DNA of 64,000 nucleotides from Pseudomonas reidholzensis (GTDB lineage: Bacteria; Pseudomonadota; Gammaproteobacteria; Pseudomonadales; Pseudomonadaceae). The notes beneath the pieces were generated by a model. It saw nothing but the letters and a program-made list of their open reading frames with translations. It was not told where the DNA came from and ran no database searches. The translations under genes and the position numbers were made by a program. This document shows positions 9,827 through 17,790 of the stretch, piece after piece (position 1 is the first letter of the stretch; every line of letters begins with the position of its first letter). The stretch is from NCBI RefSeq assembly GCF_900536025.1, contig NZ_UNOZ01000040.1:1-64000 (forward strand), given 5' to 3'.

Positions 9827-10384
9827 TTAATCCTGGTACTGGGCAGCAGCGCTGCTCAAGGTCCGCCCGATCTCCTCGCGCAGCGCCTGTGGCTGCTCCA
9901 CCACCAACCCATTCCCCTGGCTCAACAGCCACCAGCGCAGCGGCCAGCCATCGCTGACCATCGCCCGCATCCGGTGCCCCTGCTCCAGCGCGGTCAATTG
10001 CATGTCCGCCGTCAACGGCGCTTCACGCAACTGCCGCGCCAGGCCATCGGTGACCCACGCCTGCAGTTCCATGCCTTCACCCTGCACGGGCTGCAGCGCA
10101 CCGTTGCGCAGGTACCCCTGCAGATCGAAGTTGCCCCTCAGCTCACCCACCGCTGTCGCCGACCAGTGCCAGCCAAAGGGGATGCTCTTGTCATTGCGCT
10201 CCAGCGGAAAGATCAGCGACAGCTCGTTGAGGTCGCGTTCGACGGTCCGTTTGCTGACGCTGAAGCCAACGTCGCGCAGGCGCCACACCAGTTCGGCACT
10301 GGTAACGCCAGGGGAGCGGCTGGGCAACTGGCGCAACAACGCCCATTGACGGCTGAGGGTGGCGCGGGTGGTGGCGAACGGCAA
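9827..10384 (-). CDS. Short WYL-family-like regulator (HTH plus WCX, no WYL core)
   Basis: 185 aa from a TTG start at 10384, chosen because AAGGACG lies eight bases upstream; a GTG at 10453 in the same frame has no RBS and would add 23 atypical residues. Residues 5-65 form a DeoR/HTH_11-type winged helix (SKRTVERDLNELS as recognition helix). Residues about 105-175 match the C-terminal WCX domain of WYL regulators (PLTADMQL..., RWWLL, EQPQALREEI). The ~100-residue central region with the W-Y-L motif found in 310-330-aa family members is absent, with no frameshift to explain it. It is probably a DNA-binding regulator; the target is unknown. It is convergent with the ABC operon and divergent from the Sel1 gene. 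Confidence 0.75.
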   Translation of the reverse strand: MPFATTRATLSRQWALLRQLPSRSPGVTSAELVWRLRDVGFSVSKRTVERDLNELSLIFPLERNDKSIPFGWHWSATAVGELRGNFDLQGYLRNGALQPVQGEGMELQAWVTDGLARQLREAPLTADMQLTALEQGHRMRAMVSDGWPLRWWLLSQGNGLVVEQPQALREEIGRTLSSAAAQYQD

Positions 10385-10590
10385 AATGTAACGTCCTTGT
10401 CTAGGCTTGCCGCAACAGGATGGCGGTACAAGCGAGGGATGGCAATTAGCCACAACTCGCTCAGATCAAGGAAGATGCAAATGGTTGCCTTGAATCGGAT
10501 CGTTCGCGACAGGTTTCGTCGTAGCGTCGCGCAGAATCACGCCTCAGCACGGCCGCGGTGGGGCTTGTGTGTCGTTCAACGAGGATGAAC
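10385..10590. promoter_or_regulatory. Divergent promoter region, regulator / Sel1 gene
   Basis: About 200 non-coding bases between two divergently transcribed genes. It must contain both promoters, but I see no palindrome strong enough to name as an operator. Confidence 0.35.
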
Positions 10591-11403
10591 ATGTCTGCTG
10601 CCAGCAATATCCATTCGCTGCTCGCGCGGCTTTTACCCGAGCGCATCGTCCCGGCGCCGACGCCTGCGCGGCGTCGCCAGCGCCTGTTTGCCGGTGTCGG
10701 CCTGCCCAGCCAGCGCGCGCCGCTGGGGGAGCGCTTTGGCCTGGTCAGCCGGCTGGATGAAGCGGTCGACCTGCAAGCGGTGTACAGCGACCTGCGCGAC
10801 CGGGCCCTGGAGGGCAACGTCGCCGCACTCAACGACCTCGGCTGGATCTGGCTGAACGGCAAGTACTGGCTGGCCGACACCTCGCTGGCCGGCCACCTGC
10901 TGCGCATGGCGGCGCTGCAGGGCAGTGCCGCGGCCTGGTTCAACCTTGGCCAGCAGCACTACTTCGGCAAGGGCGTCGAGATCTCCTACGTGCAGGCAGC
11001 CGAGTGCTACCGGCAGGCCTTCGAGCGCGGCATGCTGCACGCGGCGGCAGCCTTGGGTGACCTGTATGAAGAGGAGGTGTGCGATGGCGACCAGGACTGG
11101 CAGGTCGACCTGATCGAGGCCTTGCGCTGGTTCATGCGTGGCGCCAAGCGCGGAGAGGCCCGTTGCCGTTTCGAGGTCGGCTACCGGTTCTTGCACGGGC
11201 TGTATGTGCAGACCGACACCAAGGCCGGCCTGTACTGGCTGGAGCTGGCGGCGGCGGCGGGCGTGATGCAGGCGGCGGAAGAGCTGGCGGTGCATTTCAG
11301 CCGGGAGGATGCGGGCCGCTACCGGGATTGGCGCGACCAGGCGATCCTGATGGGCAGCACCCTGGCCTTGACCCTGAAGCTGGAAGATCAGATCCAGCCT
11401 TGA
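10591..11403 (+). CDS. Sel1-repeat (tetratricopeptide-like) protein
   Basis: 270 aa from the ATG at 10591, favoured over upstream in-frame starts because GAGGA sits at 10581-10585. It contains several Sel1-like helical repeats: ALEGNVAALNDLGWIWLNGK, AALQGSAAAWFNLGQQHYFG, AFERGMLHAAAALGDLYEEE, GAKRGEARCRFEVGYRFLHG and LAAAAGVMQAAEELAVHFSR. There is no signal peptide, so it is probably cytoplasmic. Sel1 proteins act as protein-protein scaffolds; no partner is indicated here because the gene is monocistronic. Confidence 0.85.
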   Translation: MSAASNIHSLLARLLPERIVPAPTPARRRQRLFAGVGLPSQRAPLGERFGLVSRLDEAVDLQAVYSDLRDRALEGNVAALNDLGWIWLNGKYWLADTSLAGHLLRMAALQGSAAAWFNLGQQHYFGKGVEISYVQAAECYRQAFERGMLHAAAALGDLYEEEVCDGDQDWQVDLIEALRWFMRGAKRGEARCRFEVGYRFLHGLYVQTDTKAGLYWLELAAAAGVMQAAEELAVHFSREDAGRYRDWRDQAILMGSTLALTLKLEDQIQP

Positions 11404-11430
11404 GAATCCCTGGGTCGCGGCGCTGCCAAA

Positions 11431-11480
11431 CCCTGTGAGAGCGGCCTTGTATCGCGATCGAGGGCGCAGCCCTCGCCACG
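11431..11480. repeat. Single REP-like element, CTGTGAGAGCGGCC subtype
   Basis: A degenerate copy of the second repeat type also seen at 53,300-53,346: CTGTGAGAGCGGCC, then ATCGCGA, then a CGAGGGC-GCA-GCCCTCG hairpin at 11459-11475. The hairpin may end transcription of the Sel1 gene. Confidence 0.65.
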
Positions 11481-11572
11481 CACCCAAGCGGGGTTGATCA
11501 CTGCCCTCATGAACAACATTTCATCCGGCCAGTTCATCACCTGCGGTTGACGGCAGGGGGAGGGCAGGGCGT

Positions 11573-11600
11573 ATATTGATAGTTAGCAAACTATGAATAT
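11573..11600. promoter_or_regulatory. Operator palindrome upstream of the marR-efflux operon
   Basis: ATATTGATAGTT (11573-11584) and AACTATGAATAT (11589-11600) are inverted with four bases between and a single mismatch. It lies 15 bases before the marR start, in an AT-rich patch, the usual position and shape of an autorepressor site for MarR proteins. No strong Shine-Dalgarno precedes the marR ATG, so the mRNA may have a short or weak leader. Confidence 0.7.
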
Positions 11601-11614
11601 CCCCGGTTCCCCTC

Positions 11615-12067
11615 ATGACACTTGATGCACTGCACCTGCAAATCAGCAGCGGCATGGTCGTGGCCTCGCGGCATTGGCGGCGCATCTGCCATGCCGCCTT
11701 GACCGGCTACGGTATCTCCGAAGCCTGCGCCGTGCCGTTGCTGATGATCGTGCGTCTCGGCGATGGCGTGCATCAGGTCGCGGTGGCCAACGCCGCCGGT
11801 CTCGAAAGCCCGTCGCTGGTGCGCCTGCTCGACCAGCTGTGCAAGGCCGGCCTGGTCTGCCGCAGTGAAGACCCACTGGACCGCCGCGCCAAGGCCCTGA
11901 GCCTGACCGCCGACGGCCGCCGCCTCGCCGAATCGATCGAAGCCGAGCTGGTGCGCCTGCGCCGTGAGGTCCTGCAGGGCATCAGTGAGGCTGATCTGGA
12001 GGCGACGCTGCGGGTGATTCGCGCCTTCGAAGCGGCCGGCCAGGTTACCCCGGGCGGCTTCGCATGA
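11615..12067 (+). CDS. MarR-family transcriptional regulator
   Basis: 150 aa, family-typical length. A winged helix occupies roughly residues 45-110: the recognition helix is in ANAAGLESPSLVRLLDQLCKAGLV and the wing in RSEDPLDRRAKALSLT, where the DRR(A/S)K motif is diagnostic for MarR. It is the first gene of an efflux operon and overlaps the next gene by ATGA, so it probably represses its own operon through the palindrome just upstream and is released by a phenolic or other aromatic ligand, as for many MarR proteins. The ligand is inference. Confidence 0.9.
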   Translation: MTLDALHLQISSGMVVASRHWRRICHAALTGYGISEACAVPLLMIVRLGDGVHQVAVANAAGLESPSLVRLLDQLCKAGLVCRSEDPLDRRAKALSLTADGRRLAESIEAELVRLRREVLQGISEADLEATLRVIRAFEAAGQVTPGGFA

Positions 12068-14151
12068 ACGGCTTCTTCAGCTCGATGCCGCCGGCCCGCG
12101 ACTGGTTCTATGGCGTGCGCACCTTCGGCGCCTCGATGATCGCCCTGTACATCGCACTGCTCATGCAGTTGCCGCGCCCGTACTGGGCGATGGCCACGGT
12201 GTATATCGTTTCCAGTCCGTTCGTCGGCCCGACCAGCTCCAAGGCCTTGTACCGTGCGCTGGGCACCTTGCTCGGGGCCGCTGGGGCGATCTTCCTGATC
12301 CCGCCGCTGGTGCAGTCGCCGCTGCTGCTGTCGGTGGCCATCGCGTTATGGACCGGCACCTTGCTGTTCCTCTCGCTGAACCTGCGCACCGCCAACAACT
12401 ACGTGCTGATGCTGGCCGGCTACACCCTGCCGATGATCGCCCTTGCCGTGGTCGACAACCCCCTCGCGGTGTTCGACGTGGCCTCGTCGCGGGCCCAGGA
12501 GATCTGCCTGGGGATCGTCTGCGCCGCAGTGGTCGGGGCGATCTTCTGGCCGCGCCGGCTGGCTCCAGTGGTGGTCGGTTCTACCGGTAGCTGGTTCACT
12601 GAAGCGATCCGCTACAGCGACACCTACCTGGCCCGCGACGTCGCGGTCGACAAGGTCGGCGCCATGCGCGCGGCGATGGTCGCCACGTTCAACAGCCTCG
12701 AGTTGATGATCGGCCAGCTCGGCCACGAAGGCGCCGGCCCGCATACCCTGAAGAACGCCCGCGAGCTGCGTGGGCGGATGATCCACCTGTTGCCGGTGAT
12801 CGATGCCCTGGACGACGCCCTGGTCGCCCTCGAAGGCCGCGCCCCGGCGCAGTTCGCGCAGATCCAGCCGCTGCTCGCAGAGGCCCGCGAATGGCTCCAG
12901 GCCAGCGCCGTCGACGCCCCGGTGGCGCGCTGGAGCGCGCTGCGCGACAAGATCGAACGCCTGCAACCGAGCGCCGCCGCGCTGGATCAGCGCGCCGAGC
13001 TGCTGCTGTCCAACGCCCTCTACCGGCTCACCGAATGGCTCGACCTCTGGCAAGACTGCTGCAGCCTGCAGCACGCCCTGCGCGAGGACGACGCCACGCC
13101 GTGGCGCGCCACCTATCGCCATTGGCGGCTGGGCCGGCTGACGCCCTTCTTCGACCGCGGCCTGATGCTCTATTCGGTGTTCTCCACGGTGACCGCGATC
13201 ATCGTCGCCTGCGGCCTGTGGATCGGCCTGGGCTGGAACGACGGCGCCAGTGCGGTGATCCTTGCCGCCGTGGCGTGCAGCTTCTTCGCTGCCATGGACG
13301 ACCCGGCGCCGCAGATCTACCGGTTCTTCTTCTGGACCATGCTCTCGGTGATCTTCTCCAGCGTGTACCTGTTCCTGGTGCTGCCGAACCTGCACGACTT
13401 CCCGATGCTGGTCCTGGCCTTCGCGGTGCCATTCATCTGCGTGGGCACGCTGACCGTGCAGCCGCGCTTCTACCTCGGCACCTTGCTGACCATCGTCAAC
13501 ACGGCCACCTTCATCAGCATCCAGGGCGCCTACGACGCTGATTTCTTCACCTTCCTCAATGCCAACCTGGCCGGCCCCGCAGGCTTGCTCTTCGCCTTTA
13601 TCTGGACCCTGCTGCTGCGCCCGTTCGGCGTGGAGCTGGCGGCCAAGCGCATGACCCGCTTCGCCTGGCGCGACATCGTCGAGATGACCCAGCCCGCCAC
13701 CCTCGCCGAACAGCGCCAGGTCGGCGTGCAGATGCTCGACCGCCTGATGCAGCACCTGCCACGCCTGTCGCAGACCGGCCAGGACAGCGGCGTGGCCCTG
13801 CGCGACCTGCGCGTCGGGCTCAACCTGCTGGACCTGCAGGCCTACCTGCCGCGAGTCGGCCAGCAGGCCCGCGAGCGCCTGCAAAGCGTCATCGAAGACG
13901 TCGGTGCGCACTACGCCCAGTGCCTGCGCGCCGGTGAACGCCTGCACGCCCCGCCTGCGCTGTTGCGCAACATGGAGCGTGCCCGCCAGGGCCTGGCGCT
14001 GGACGACCTGCACGACCGTGGCGATGCCCGCGTGCACCTGCTGCACGCCTTGAGCGGCCTGCGCCTGGCGCTGCTGCCGGGGGTCGAAGTGATGCTCGAG
14101 CCGAGCGAACACGCGCAACTGCCGCAAGGCATCGACGGAGCCCCGCTGTGA
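12064..14151 (+). CDS. FUSC-family inner-membrane efflux protein (AaeB/YccS type)
   Basis: 695 aa. Two halves each start with a hydrophobic block (residues ~20-170 and ~365-520) and are followed by a cytoplasmic region, as in fusaric-acid-resistance/AaeB proteins that export aromatic acids. The conserved N-terminal motif around PRPYWAMATVYIVSSPFVGPT is present. Its start overlaps the marR stop (ATGA at 12064). It works with the following DUF1656, HlyD-type and outer-membrane proteins as a tripartite pump. Substrate unknown. Confidence 0.9.
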   Translation: MNGFFSSMPPARDWFYGVRTFGASMIALYIALLMQLPRPYWAMATVYIVSSPFVGPTSSKALYRALGTLLGAAGAIFLIPPLVQSPLLLSVAIALWTGTLLFLSLNLRTANNYVLMLAGYTLPMIALAVVDNPLAVFDVASSRAQEICLGIVCAAVVGAIFWPRRLAPVVVGSTGSWFTEAIRYSDTYLARDVAVDKVGAMRAAMVATFNSLELMIGQLGHEGAGPHTLKNARELRGRMIHLLPVIDALDDALVALEGRAPAQFAQIQPLLAEAREWLQASAVDAPVARWSALRDKIERLQPSAAALDQRAELLLSNALYRLTEWLDLWQDCCSLQHALREDDATPWRATYRHWRLGRLTPFFDRGLMLYSVFSTVTAIIVACGLWIGLGWNDGASAVILAAVACSFFAAMDDPAPQIYRFFFWTMLSVIFSSVYLFLVLPNLHDFPMLVLAFAVPFICVGTLTVQPRFYLGTLLTIVNTATFISIQGAYDADFFTFLNANLAGPAGLLFAFIWTLLLRPFGVELAAKRMTRFAWRDIVEMTQPATLAEQRQVGVQMLDRLMQHLPRLSQTGQDSGVALRDLRVGLNLLDLQAYLPRVGQQARERLQSVIEDVGAHYAQCLRAGERLHAPPALLRNMERARQGLALDDLHDRGDARVHLLHALSGLRLALLPGVEVMLEPSEHAQLPQGIDGAPL

Positions 14152-14360
14152 TCGGTGAACTGGATATCAGCGGGGTGTTCCTGCCCACGCTGCTGGTGAT
14201 GATGGTCTGCACCTATGTGTTGTTTCTGGGCGTGCACGCTGTGCTGGTGCGCCTGAATTTCTACCGCCTGGTCTGGCACCGGGCGTTGTTCAATGTTGCC
14301 CTGTATGCCGTGCTGCTTGGTGCGGTGGATCACTTTTGCCGAAGCCTGATGCTGCCATGA
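14148..14360 (+). CDS. DUF1656 small inner-membrane protein (AaeX-like)
   Basis: 70 aa from a GTG that overlaps the FUSC stop (GTGA). Two hydrophobic segments (about residues 10-30 and 45-65) with the family start GELDISGVFLPTLLV. Always found between the FUSC pump and its HlyD-type adaptor; accessory to the pump, with a role not well defined. Confidence 0.9.
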   Translation: MIGELDISGVFLPTLLVMMVCTYVLFLGVHAVLVRLNFYRLVWHRALFNVALYAVLLGAVDHFCRSLMLP

Positions 14361-15232
14361 AAAAACCTTTGTTGACCTTGGGCCGCGTGGTCCTGACTTT
14401 ACTGGTGGTGACCTTCGCAGCCGTACTGGTCTGGCAGATGGTCGTCTACTACATGTTCGCCCCCTGGACCCGCGACGGCCATATCCGCGCCGACGTGATC
14501 CAGATCGCCCCGGATGTTTCCGGGCTGATCCAGCAGGTCGAGGTGCGCGACAACCAGCTGATCAAGCGCGGCGACGTGCTCTTCACCATCGACCAGGACC
14601 GCTTCAGCCTGGCCCTGCGTCATGCCCAGGCGACCCTCAGCGAGCGTCAGGAGACCCTCGCCCAGGCCGCCCGCGAAGCGCGCCGCAACAAGCAGCTGGG
14701 CAACCTGGTCGCGGCCGAGCAGCTCGAAGAGAGCCAGTCGCGCGAGGCCCGCGCCCGCTCTGCGGTCAATGAAGCCCAGGTGGCGGTCGACAGCGCCCAG
14801 CTCAACCTCGACCGCTCGGTGGTGCGCAGCCCTGTCGATGGCTACCTCAACGACCGTGCACCGCGTGCCCACGAGTTCGTCACGGCCGGCCGCGCCGTGC
14901 TGTCGGTGGTCGACAGCGCCTCGTACCACGTCGACGGTTACTTTGAAGAGACCAAGCTGGGCGGCATCCATATCGGCGATGCCGTCGACATCCGCGTGAT
15001 GGGCGACGACACCCGCCTGCGCGGCCACGTCGAGAGCCTCGCCGCCGGCATCGAAGACCGCGACCGCAGCAGCGGCGCCAACCTGCTGCCCAACGTCAAC
15101 CCGGCGTTCAGCTGGGTGCGCCTGGCCCAGCGGATCCCGGTGCGTATTGCCTTCGATGACGTGCCTGAAGACTTCCGCATGATCGCCGGGCGCACCGCCA
15201 CCGTCTCGATCATCGAGGGCCAGCGGCCATGA
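14357..15232 (+). CDS. HlyD-family periplasmic adaptor of the efflux pump
   Basis: 291 aa from the ATG at 14357, which overlaps the DUF1656 stop (ATGA); an upstream in-frame start at 14336 lies inside the previous gene and is unlikely. One N-terminal membrane anchor (residues ~8-32), a split lipoyl/biotinyl-like domain (VIQIAPDVSGLIQQVEVRDNQ ... LDRSVVRSPVDGYL), a central alpha-helical hairpin and a beta-barrel. It links the FUSC protein to the outer-membrane factor. Confidence 0.92.
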   Translation: MKKPLLTLGRVVLTLLVVTFAAVLVWQMVVYYMFAPWTRDGHIRADVIQIAPDVSGLIQQVEVRDNQLIKRGDVLFTIDQDRFSLALRHAQATLSERQETLAQAAREARRNKQLGNLVAAEQLEESQSREARARSAVNEAQVAVDSAQLNLDRSVVRSPVDGYLNDRAPRAHEFVTAGRAVLSVVDSASYHVDGYFEETKLGGIHIGDAVDIRVMGDDTRLRGHVESLAAGIEDRDRSSGANLLPNVNPAFSWVRLAQRIPVRIAFDDVPEDFRMIAGRTATVSIIEGQRP

Positions 15233-16650
15233 AACGCCTGATGCTGCTCGGCCTTGCGCTGTCCCTGGGTGCCTGCCAGATGGTCGGCCCCGACTACCAG
15301 GTGCCTGGGGATGCGGCGGTCCAGCGCGGCGACCTGAATGGCCCGCTGCGCCAGGATGCCGCCAGCGTGGTGTCGGCGCCGGTGCCGGAGGACTGGTGGC
15401 AGCTGTACCAGGACCCGCGCCTGAACACCCTGGTGCGCGACGCGCTGGGAGCCAACACTGAGCTGCGCGTGGCCGCCGCCAACATCGCCAAGGCCCGCGC
15501 CCAGCTCGAGGTGGCCCAGTCGCAGGGCGGCTTCGGCGGTGGCGCCAAGGTGGCCGCACAGCGCTTGCAGGAGTCTGGCGAAGCCTTCCTGCAGCCCGAC
15601 AAAGTGCCGGTGGCGAACATTGGCGAAGCGATCCTCAGTGCCTCCTACCAGTTCGACTTGTGGGGCACCTTCAAGCGCGGCAGCGAAGCGGCCCAGGCCA
15701 ATGCCGATGCCGTACAGGCCGCCGCAGATACCGCGCGCATCACCTTGGTGGCCGATGTGGTCAAGGCGTATACCCAGGTGTGCTCGGCCAACGAAGAGCT
15801 GCACATCGCCCACCAATCGTTGGGCTTGCAGCAGCAGAGCGTGCAGCTCAACCAGCGCCTGCGCGATGCCGGCCGGGGTGATGAAACCCAGGTGACCCGT
15901 TCGCAGACCCAGTTCAAGTCGCTGCGTGCCGAGCTGCCGCGCTTCCAGGCTGAGCGCGAGGCCGGGCTGTACACCCTCGCAGCGCTGCTGGCCAAGCCGG
16001 TCGAGCAGTTGCCCGCTGGCACCGCCGAGTGCGCCGAGCTGCCGCAGCTGGCCCAACTGATCCCGGTCGGCGATGGCGCGGCCCTGCTCAAGCGCCGGCC
16101 CGACGTACGCCAGGCCGAGCGCCAATTGGCGGCTGCCACCGCGACCATCGGCGTGGCGACCGGTGCGCTGTACCCGAACATCAGCATTGGCGCCCAGGTA
16201 GGCACCATTGGCATTCTCGAGAACCTTGGCGAGCCCTCGACCAACCGTTGGGGCTTCGGCCCGCTGGTGAGCTGGACCATCCCCACCAACGGCACCCGCG
16301 CGCGCATTCGCGAGGCTGAGGCCTCGACCCAGGCGGCCCTGGCGCACTTCGACGGGGTGGTGCTCAACGCCATCCGCGAGACCCAGACCCGCCTCGCCCA
16401 GTACAGCGCGCTGCTCGACCGGCGCGATGCGCTGGCCGAGGCCGAGAAGTCGGCCAAGGAAGCGGCGGACCAGACTCACCGGTATTTCCAGGCGGGGCGT
16501 GAGTCGTTCCTGGCGGATCTGCAGGCGACCCGGACCTATACCGACATGCGTGGGCAGTTGGCGGCGGCCAATAGCCAGGTGGCGATGGGGCAGATTGGTG
16601 TGTTCCTGGCGTTGGGTGGGGGGTGGAAGGAGGCTGCGGCCAGGCAGTGA
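15229..16650 (+). CDS. Outer-membrane efflux lipoprotein (NodT/OprM family)
   Basis: 473 aa. Lipobox LGAC with Cys16 after a short signal sequence, so it is lipid-anchored in the outer membrane. It contains two OEP repeats rich in Ala/Gln/Glu coiled coil, and PDVRQAERQLAAATA and the GTF KRGSEAAQA-like segment are typical of TolC-type factors. Its start overlaps the adaptor stop (ATGA at 15229). The last gene of the operon; a REP pair follows. Confidence 0.92.
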   Translation: MKRLMLLGLALSLGACQMVGPDYQVPGDAAVQRGDLNGPLRQDAASVVSAPVPEDWWQLYQDPRLNTLVRDALGANTELRVAAANIAKARAQLEVAQSQGGFGGGAKVAAQRLQESGEAFLQPDKVPVANIGEAILSASYQFDLWGTFKRGSEAAQANADAVQAAADTARITLVADVVKAYTQVCSANEELHIAHQSLGLQQQSVQLNQRLRDAGRGDETQVTRSQTQFKSLRAELPRFQAEREAGLYTLAALLAKPVEQLPAGTAECAELPQLAQLIPVGDGAALLKRRPDVRQAERQLAAATATIGVATGALYPNISIGAQVGTIGILENLGEPSTNRWGFGPLVSWTIPTNGTRARIREAEASTQAALAHFDGVVLNAIRETQTRLAQYSALLDRRDALAEAEKSAKEAADQTHRYFQAGRESFLADLQATRTYTDMRGQLAAANSQVAMGQIGVFLALGGGWKEAAARQ

Positions 16651-16656
16651 ATCGTT

Positions 16657-16806
16657 GGGGCTGCTTCGCAGCCCTTCGCGGGCAAGCCCGCTCCTACAGG
16701 GGTCGGCGGCGTTGTCGCGCTCCTGTTCTACGCCCGCCACTGCTCCTGAAAACAGCGCAAATCCTGTAGGAGCTGGCTTGCCTGCGATGGGCTGCAAAGC
16801 AGCCCC
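16657..16806. repeat. REP pair with flanking hairpins
   Basis: Left arm 16675-16700 and a degenerate right arm 16763-16788 (core CGGGCAAGCCCGCTCC) are each bordered on the outside by a GGGCTGC/GCAGCCC hairpin (16658-16674 and 16789-16806). The whole is a nested inverted structure. The left hairpin lies just after the efflux operon. Confidence 0.85.
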
Positions 16807-16939
16807 GGCAATCCCACAGACGTAAGACCTTTCTGAAGCTACCCGCCAACCCCTTCAGCTCAAATCCGCTTCGGAAGTATCCTACACGCCTTGCGGAAGC
16901 TTCCATGTTGCCGGGGAAAAGCTCCAGGGATAACGTCCT

Positions 16940-17135
16940 CGGGTCGCCTGAAGAGGGCGATCGGGCGTGAGACACCCGGTTTCATACGACGGCACCGCTT
17001 ATGGCGGTCGTGCGCGGGCAAGCTTCGGCTTGGTCGGGTTACCGTATGGCCCGGGTCTCACCCCGCGTACGACTGCCACCCAATTCCGTGAGACGAGGAG
17101 GACGGCAGTTCCTGTCCGCCATACGGAGTACCGTC
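16940..17135 (+). ncRNA. Candidate structured leader RNA of the DUF6124 genes
   Basis: Non-coding region with several nested complementarities. It has a UUCG tetraloop hairpin (CAAGC 17019-17023 / GCTTG 17028-17032) and a 9-bp stem CCGTATGGC (17042-17050) with GCCATACGG (17118-17126). That stem covers the GG of the GGAG ribosome binding site at 17125-17128. GTCTCAC at 17055-17061 can pair with GTGAGAC at 16967-16973 or the second copy at 17088-17094. GACGG (17101-17105) pairs with CCGTC (17131-17135) directly before the ATG. The 9-bp stem and the last stem overlap and compete. Whether it is a cis-regulatory switch is inference. Confidence 0.6.
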
Positions 17136-17384
17136 ATGAAAAAGATCGTCCCCGACCCCCCTCGTCTCAAGCTCATCATCTCTCCCCATTTCTCCGCCCA
17201 CAGCGACATGACCCCGCCCGACTCCCTGACCCTGGCCAGCGAGTTCCTCAGTGGCGTCATCGAAACCCTCGAAACGCACTGCAGCGAGCAGGCCGACGCC
17301 CCCGACCCGAATGCCATCGCAAGCGCCGCACACGCCACCAAGATGGCCCGCACGCTGGTCGAGCACGCCCTGTCCAGGCTGTGA
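17136..17384 (+). CDS. DUF6124 family small protein (first of two)
   Basis: 82 aa. Start ATG at 17136 with GGAG at 17125-17128. A short basic N-terminus (MKKIVPDPP) then a helical region with family-like spacing LASEFLSGVIETLE ... ASAAHATKMARTLVEHAL. Pseudomonas-specific family of unknown function, usually found as one or several small paralogues behind a long leader. No signal peptide. The second copy follows 25 bases later, so the two form an operon. Confidence 0.82.
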   Translation: MKKIVPDPPRLKLIISPHFSAHSDMTPPDSLTLASEFLSGVIETLETHCSEQADAPDPNAIASAAHATKMARTLVEHALSRL

Positions 17385-17409
17385 CCCTGACGGTTCAAGG
17401 AGAGAAGCA

Positions 17410-17658
17410 ATGACTGATGACTTCGAGCCCCTCACCACCGCAGGGGTGGAGCAAACCGACCTGTTCACCGTCCGCCCCGGCATCCCGCTCGCCCAGGCGT
17501 TCGACGAACTGTCGGTGTTGCTGGGCTGCATCCGCCACCTGACCGACGAAGCCGAGATGGAAGGCGACCTCCAGGCCGGCAGCGCCGCCCGCATCCTCAG
17601 CAGCCTCGCCAAGGCGTTGATCAACGACATGGAGTCGGGGATCAACCGGCTGCGGTAA
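17410..17658 (+). CDS. DUF3077/DUF6124-like small protein (second of two)
   Basis: 82 aa, RBS AAGGAG at 17397-17402. The C-terminal part (LAQAFDELSVLLGCIRHLTDEAEMEGDL ... ARILSSLAKALINDME) is helical and resembles the preceding protein in pattern, but its N-terminus is different (DDFEPLTTAGVEQTDLFTVRPG). Cytoplasmic and acidic. Function unknown. Co-transcribed with the first copy by position. Confidence 0.8.
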   Translation: MTDDFEPLTTAGVEQTDLFTVRPGIPLAQAFDELSVLLGCIRHLTDEAEMEGDLQAGSAARILSSLAKALINDMESGINRLR

Positions 17659-17743
17659 TGGTTGGATGAGCGCCCGGCGGTAGCGTCGGGCATTCATGCC
17701 GACATCCAGCTGGCTATTGACACGGTGAGATTGGTCATGCCAT

Positions 17744-17775
17744 AAGTGTCCACGTTTTATGGAATGTGGACACTT
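17744..17775. promoter_or_regulatory. Operator palindrome of the HTH/nucleotidyltransferase pair
   Basis: AAGTGTCCAC (17744-17753) and GTGGACACTT (17766-17775) are perfect inverted repeats separated by 12 AT-rich bases. They lie 16 bases before the start of the HTH gene, as expected for an autoregulatory antitoxin-type site. Confidence 0.65.
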
Positions 17776-17790
17776 GAAGGTTTTGCTCTC

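Noticed and set aside
12346..14127. Minus-strand frame of ~590 codons antisense to the FUSC pump gene
   Set aside because: His/Gln/Arg-rich shadow composition and no RBS. The sense frame is a well-recognised family and is part of an overlapping operon.
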